The position numbers and the translations under genes were made by a program. A stretch of DNA of 64,000 nucleotides. It comes from Plecoglossus altivelis (taxonomy: Eukaryota; Chordata; Actinopteri; Osmeriformes; Plecoglossidae). The notes under the pieces were generated by a model. That model saw only the letters and a list, made by a program, of their open reading frames with translations, made no database searches and was not told the origin of the DNA. Shown here piece by piece: positions 61,141 to 64,000 of the stretch. How positions within the stretch are numbered: position 1 is the first letter of the stretch; each line of letters starts with the position of its first letter. The DNA lies in the NCBI GenBank assembly GCA_036571765.1, contig BROE01000020.1, positions 16,125,933 to 16,189,932 of the forward strand. The letters are read 5' to 3'.

Positions 61141-61524
61141 GCCTACAAACTAGTCAGCCAACAGTCTTGGATACAAAGTTTGGGGAGTTGGGATTGTGTT
61201 GTAGAAAGGCCCATTACTGTGTGTTACCAGATGAGAACCTATCAGAGCCCCTGTGCTAATGACGAGCAGCCCTGGAGTCGTCGGCGATGATAGCATCATT
61301 AGTAGAATTGGTATTGTTGTCTTCAAGGCCTGTTCTGTTGCTGGGTGAGGTGGTGCAGGGTGCGCTGAAGCAGACTGTTTATCTCCCCCTCATCCAGCCT
61401 CGTAATGACAGCAACAGTAACACAGTACACAATGTTCCCTTCCTCCGCAATCGAAATTCCCAAGTTGTTTCTCAGTCCCATGCTCGGAATGGTCCACGCG
61501 ACCTGGACACACGTGAAGCGGAGA

Positions 61525-61795
61525 GATGGGGGGGCAGGGGAAAGGGGGGGCAGGGGGTGCGGGGGCGGGGGTTTGGTCAAGGCTGTGGACATGATGACAT
61601 GATGCTACTGTCCCAGGAGGGTAACACTGAAGCACGGCTAAATGATTCCCAATGTTGTTTCGGCTCCGAGGGTCGGGTCCACTGGGTCACGTCTGAGGCC
61701 AAGCGTGAGCCTCAAGGTCGTTCAGGGGCAGGGCACGGGGAGGGGCCAGGGGAGGGGCCAGGGGCGGGGCCAGGATCGGGCGAAGGCAGCCCCAA
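61525..61795. repeat. G-rich tracts
   Basis: At 61527-61577 G-runs of 4-8 separated by short linkers could form G-quadruplexes. At 61728-61775 GAGGGGCCAGG units repeat four times with GGGGCGGGGC (Sp1-like). Between them is a CpG-containing unique stretch. Confidence 0.85.
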
Positions 61796-62583
61796 GGTCA
61801 CGCCAAGGAAAGAACAAGCGTGGACAGATGTTTAACGCGGCGTCTTAGATTAGCCAGTCACGTCTTAATCTCGTTCTCCGCCCAGGATCCGCAGCCAACA
61901 GGATTACAGGCATGACCATCACGTGTCATGGGAGAAAACACCCTAGCCATGTTTGGAGACGGCATGCTAAGCCTCTTACACCCCCAGGGGGGGGAAGAGG
62001 AAAGGCAGGAGAAAGGATCTGAAGGCAGGAGTGTCCGAGTCAAGCGTAGCCGAGTATTCGCACCCACAGCGAGATTTTAACTGAGCGGTAATTAGGTTGA
62101 CTAATCGTTTGTTAGCTCGCTAATTCGAGTGTTTGTTTGTGGACGATAAAGAGCGTTATCAGAGAGGCTGAAGGTTCAGCGGGACCGGCAGGAACCACGT
62201 CTTGGCAGGAGCAGAGGAACCGAGAGAATAGAGTACGTTCTTCAAAAGAACCATGTGACCAACACCGCATATTCAGGCTAACATCAATATCGTGAGAAAT
62301 ATCAATAAGCCAGCATGAGTGCCAGTACTTGCGCGTCGCGTTTCTTGTGAGAGAGAACGCTGGAAGATCTGACTTCTGAATGTTCCAGAAGGAAGATGCA
62401 GTTGGGTGCACATGCACTTAGACACTCAGATATGCACGCAAACACACACACCTACACACACAGCTTCAGTGACATGCAGATCACAGATGAATCACCACAG
62501 CTCACCTTGCTCCTACCAGAGGAGACTAGGTGCTGATATCAGTACGGTGGCCAGAGGAGGGCAAATTGTACCGACAGTAGTCT

Positions 62584-62628
62584 GCCAGTCAGTCAGTCAG
62601 TCAGTCAGTCAGTCAGTCAGTCAGTCAG
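62584..62628. repeat. (CAGT)n, about 11 copies
   Basis: A near-perfect tetranucleotide array. Confidence 0.97.
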
Positions 62629-62769
62629 ACCACAACCATACACCTGACCATACTGACGAGGGAGGCTTGGCTGGACTGTGGTCCATAGCTCCAGGCCCAG
62701 GGGTGAGAGTCAGCACACCATTGAATCTTACAACAAGACCAGGCTTTCAATTCAGGAGCAGTCTATCAG

Positions 62770-62969
62770 TTGAGGACTGTGTGTGTAGGTGTGTGCAGTC
62801 TGTGTGTGTGGGTGTGTGTGTCGAGTACAGGGGAGGTGTGTTTGTATCTTTGTGTGTGTGAGAGGACAGGGCAGGTGTGTGTGTGTGTGTGTGGGAGGAT
62901 AGGGTAGGTGTGTGTGTGAGAGAACAGGGCAGGTGTGTGTGTATGTGTGTGTGGGGGGGAGGACAGGGC

Positions 62970-63006
<37 letters not shown>

Positions 63007-63295
63007 AGGATAGGGTAGATGTGTGCGTGTGTGTCAGGGTAGAACAGGGTAGGTGTAAAAGCAGAGGGAGGATCCCCAGCAAGGTGTATCAGGGGACCCC
63101 AGGCCCCTCCAGCTCTGCCTTCAGATCCTCTGGTGTCTGGTGTCTGGTGTCTAGTCCCATCTCGTTACAGGAGCTGGGGAAGCAGCCTGCCTGCCTGACA
63201 TTTGGGCTCAATCAACCTGAGTTGATGATGAAAGACAACGTGCTCTTCCTGGTTTCTCCACCGACTAGGCAACGCAGCCTCTTTGACCCACGCCT

Positions 63296-63333
<38 letters not shown>

Positions 63334-63350
63334 ACACACACACACAGACA
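62770..63350. repeat. TG minisatellite and CA array
   Basis: At 62770-63055, TG runs alternate with GGGAGGATAGGGTAGGTG or GAGAACAGGGCAGGTG units, about seven times. A CA array follows at 63296-63348. Confidence 0.95.
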
Positions 63351-63719
63351 CTTGCCACCCAGCAACACAGCCTCTATGACACACACCTACACACACTCTC
63401 TCTCTCTCTCTTATGACACACACCTACTCAAGCGCTCAACAGCATCACCACAAAAAGTGACCTCGGAGGGTAACTAGAGAGAGCGAGGGAGTGAAGGAGA
63501 ACAAGCAAACAAGCACAGGAGAAGCATGCAGAGACAACCAGAGAGAGGGGGGACTGGGTAGAGAGCTGGCAAGACGGGGAGGGAGAGACGCAGAGAGGAG
63601 GACAGACACAAGGCTTTGGTCCTTTGTGTTACAGTGAGGCAGGGTTACCATGCCCATAGAAAACACAGGAGGAGAACCACCGAACGGAGACACCACAGTG
63701 TGTGAGAGCGAGACGCACA

Positions 63720-63945
63720 GAGAAAAGAGAAAGAGAGAGGAGAGGGGGGAGGAAGGGCAGAGAGGGGAGAGGGGAGGGAGAGAGGGGAGAGAGCGGAGGG
63801 AGGGAGAGAGAGGGGTGAGAGCGGAGGGAGGGGAGAAAGCAGAAAGGAGGGAGGGAAGGGAGAGAGAGAGGGGGGGGACAGATGGGAGAGAGCGGAGGGA
63901 GGGGGAGAGAGGGGAGAGAGGAGGAGAGAGATCCAGGTTTCAAAA
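63720..63945. repeat. GGGAGAGAG tract
   Basis: Purine-only sequence with units of GAGAGCGGAGGGAGGGAGAG type. Confidence 0.95.
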
Positions 63946-64000
63946 AGGCCATTAACAGTGCTGGTCTTCCTGCAGGGTATCAGTATTTGCACATGGCAGA

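Larger units (their letters stand above)
43431..64000. other. 5' flank of slc12a5, no gene recognised
   Basis: No exon of a known family is recognisable in either direction. In mammals an alternative first exon (KCC2a, with an RFTV motif for SPAK) lies upstream of exon 1b. I found no RFTV-coding sequence followed by a phase-1 donor on the minus strand here. The content is tandem repeats (entered separately), one MITE, and unique stretches at 44200-44900, 45600-46130, 46560-46840, 46940-47490, 48210-48650, 48960-49560, 49660-50040, 50280-52840, 53060-53690, 54300-54740, 54940-55450, 55720-56060, 56620-57380, 58140-59050, 59790-60450, 60500-60950, 61140-61520 and 61800-62580. Confidence 0.6.

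Overview
This window is vertebrate nuclear DNA, most likely from a ray-finned (teleost) fish. The genes are split by spliceosomal introns, coding density is very low, and the non-coding DNA is crowded with (CA)n, (GA)n and minisatellite arrays. One gene is recognisable with confidence: the 5' part of slc12a5, which encodes the neuronal K-Cl cotransporter KCC2. It is transcribed right to left (minus strand). Species, and which teleost paralogue (a or b), cannot be fixed from the window.

Gene layout, in transcription order. The promoter and 5' leader lie at about 42991-43430. Exon 1 (KCC2b-type start) codes from 42990 to 42936. Intron 1 is 29.8 kb (13104-42935) and contains a 747-bp assembly gap. 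Exon 2 is 13103-13006, followed by a 420-bp intron 2. Exon 3 is 12585-12451, followed by a 7.6-kb intron 3. Exon 4 is 4857-4711. Intron 4 runs off the left edge, so the rest of the transporter lies outside the window. The four exons join in one frame into 145 residues: the cytosolic N-terminus plus transmembrane helix 1 with its ion-binding segment. All junctions are GT-AG.

Regulation. Intron 1 has a near-consensus REST/NRSF (RE1) site at 39416-39436 (19 of 21 positions) and a weaker one at 18345-18365 (18 of 21). This matches the known control of mammalian KCC2 by an intron-1 RE1 that limits it to neurons. The acceptors of exons 2 and 3 have long (TG)n tracts where a normal pyrimidine tract would be. 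The exon 4 acceptor sits beside about 360 nt of pyrimidine-rich repeat, and a minisatellite begins a few bases after the exon 3 donor. So every splice site between exons 1 and 4 is next to expandable simple sequence.

The rest. Positions 43431-64000 are 5' flank or a further-upstream 5' intron. I see no recognisable exon there, and no KCC2a-type alternative first exon. It holds many tandem repeats, one clear 185-bp hAT-like fold-back MITE (54751-54935) and a possible LINE 3' tail near 47.5 kb. No rRNA gene, intact tRNA gene, CRISPR array or prokaryote-type system is present. Nearly all long open frames are low-complexity repeat translated by chance.
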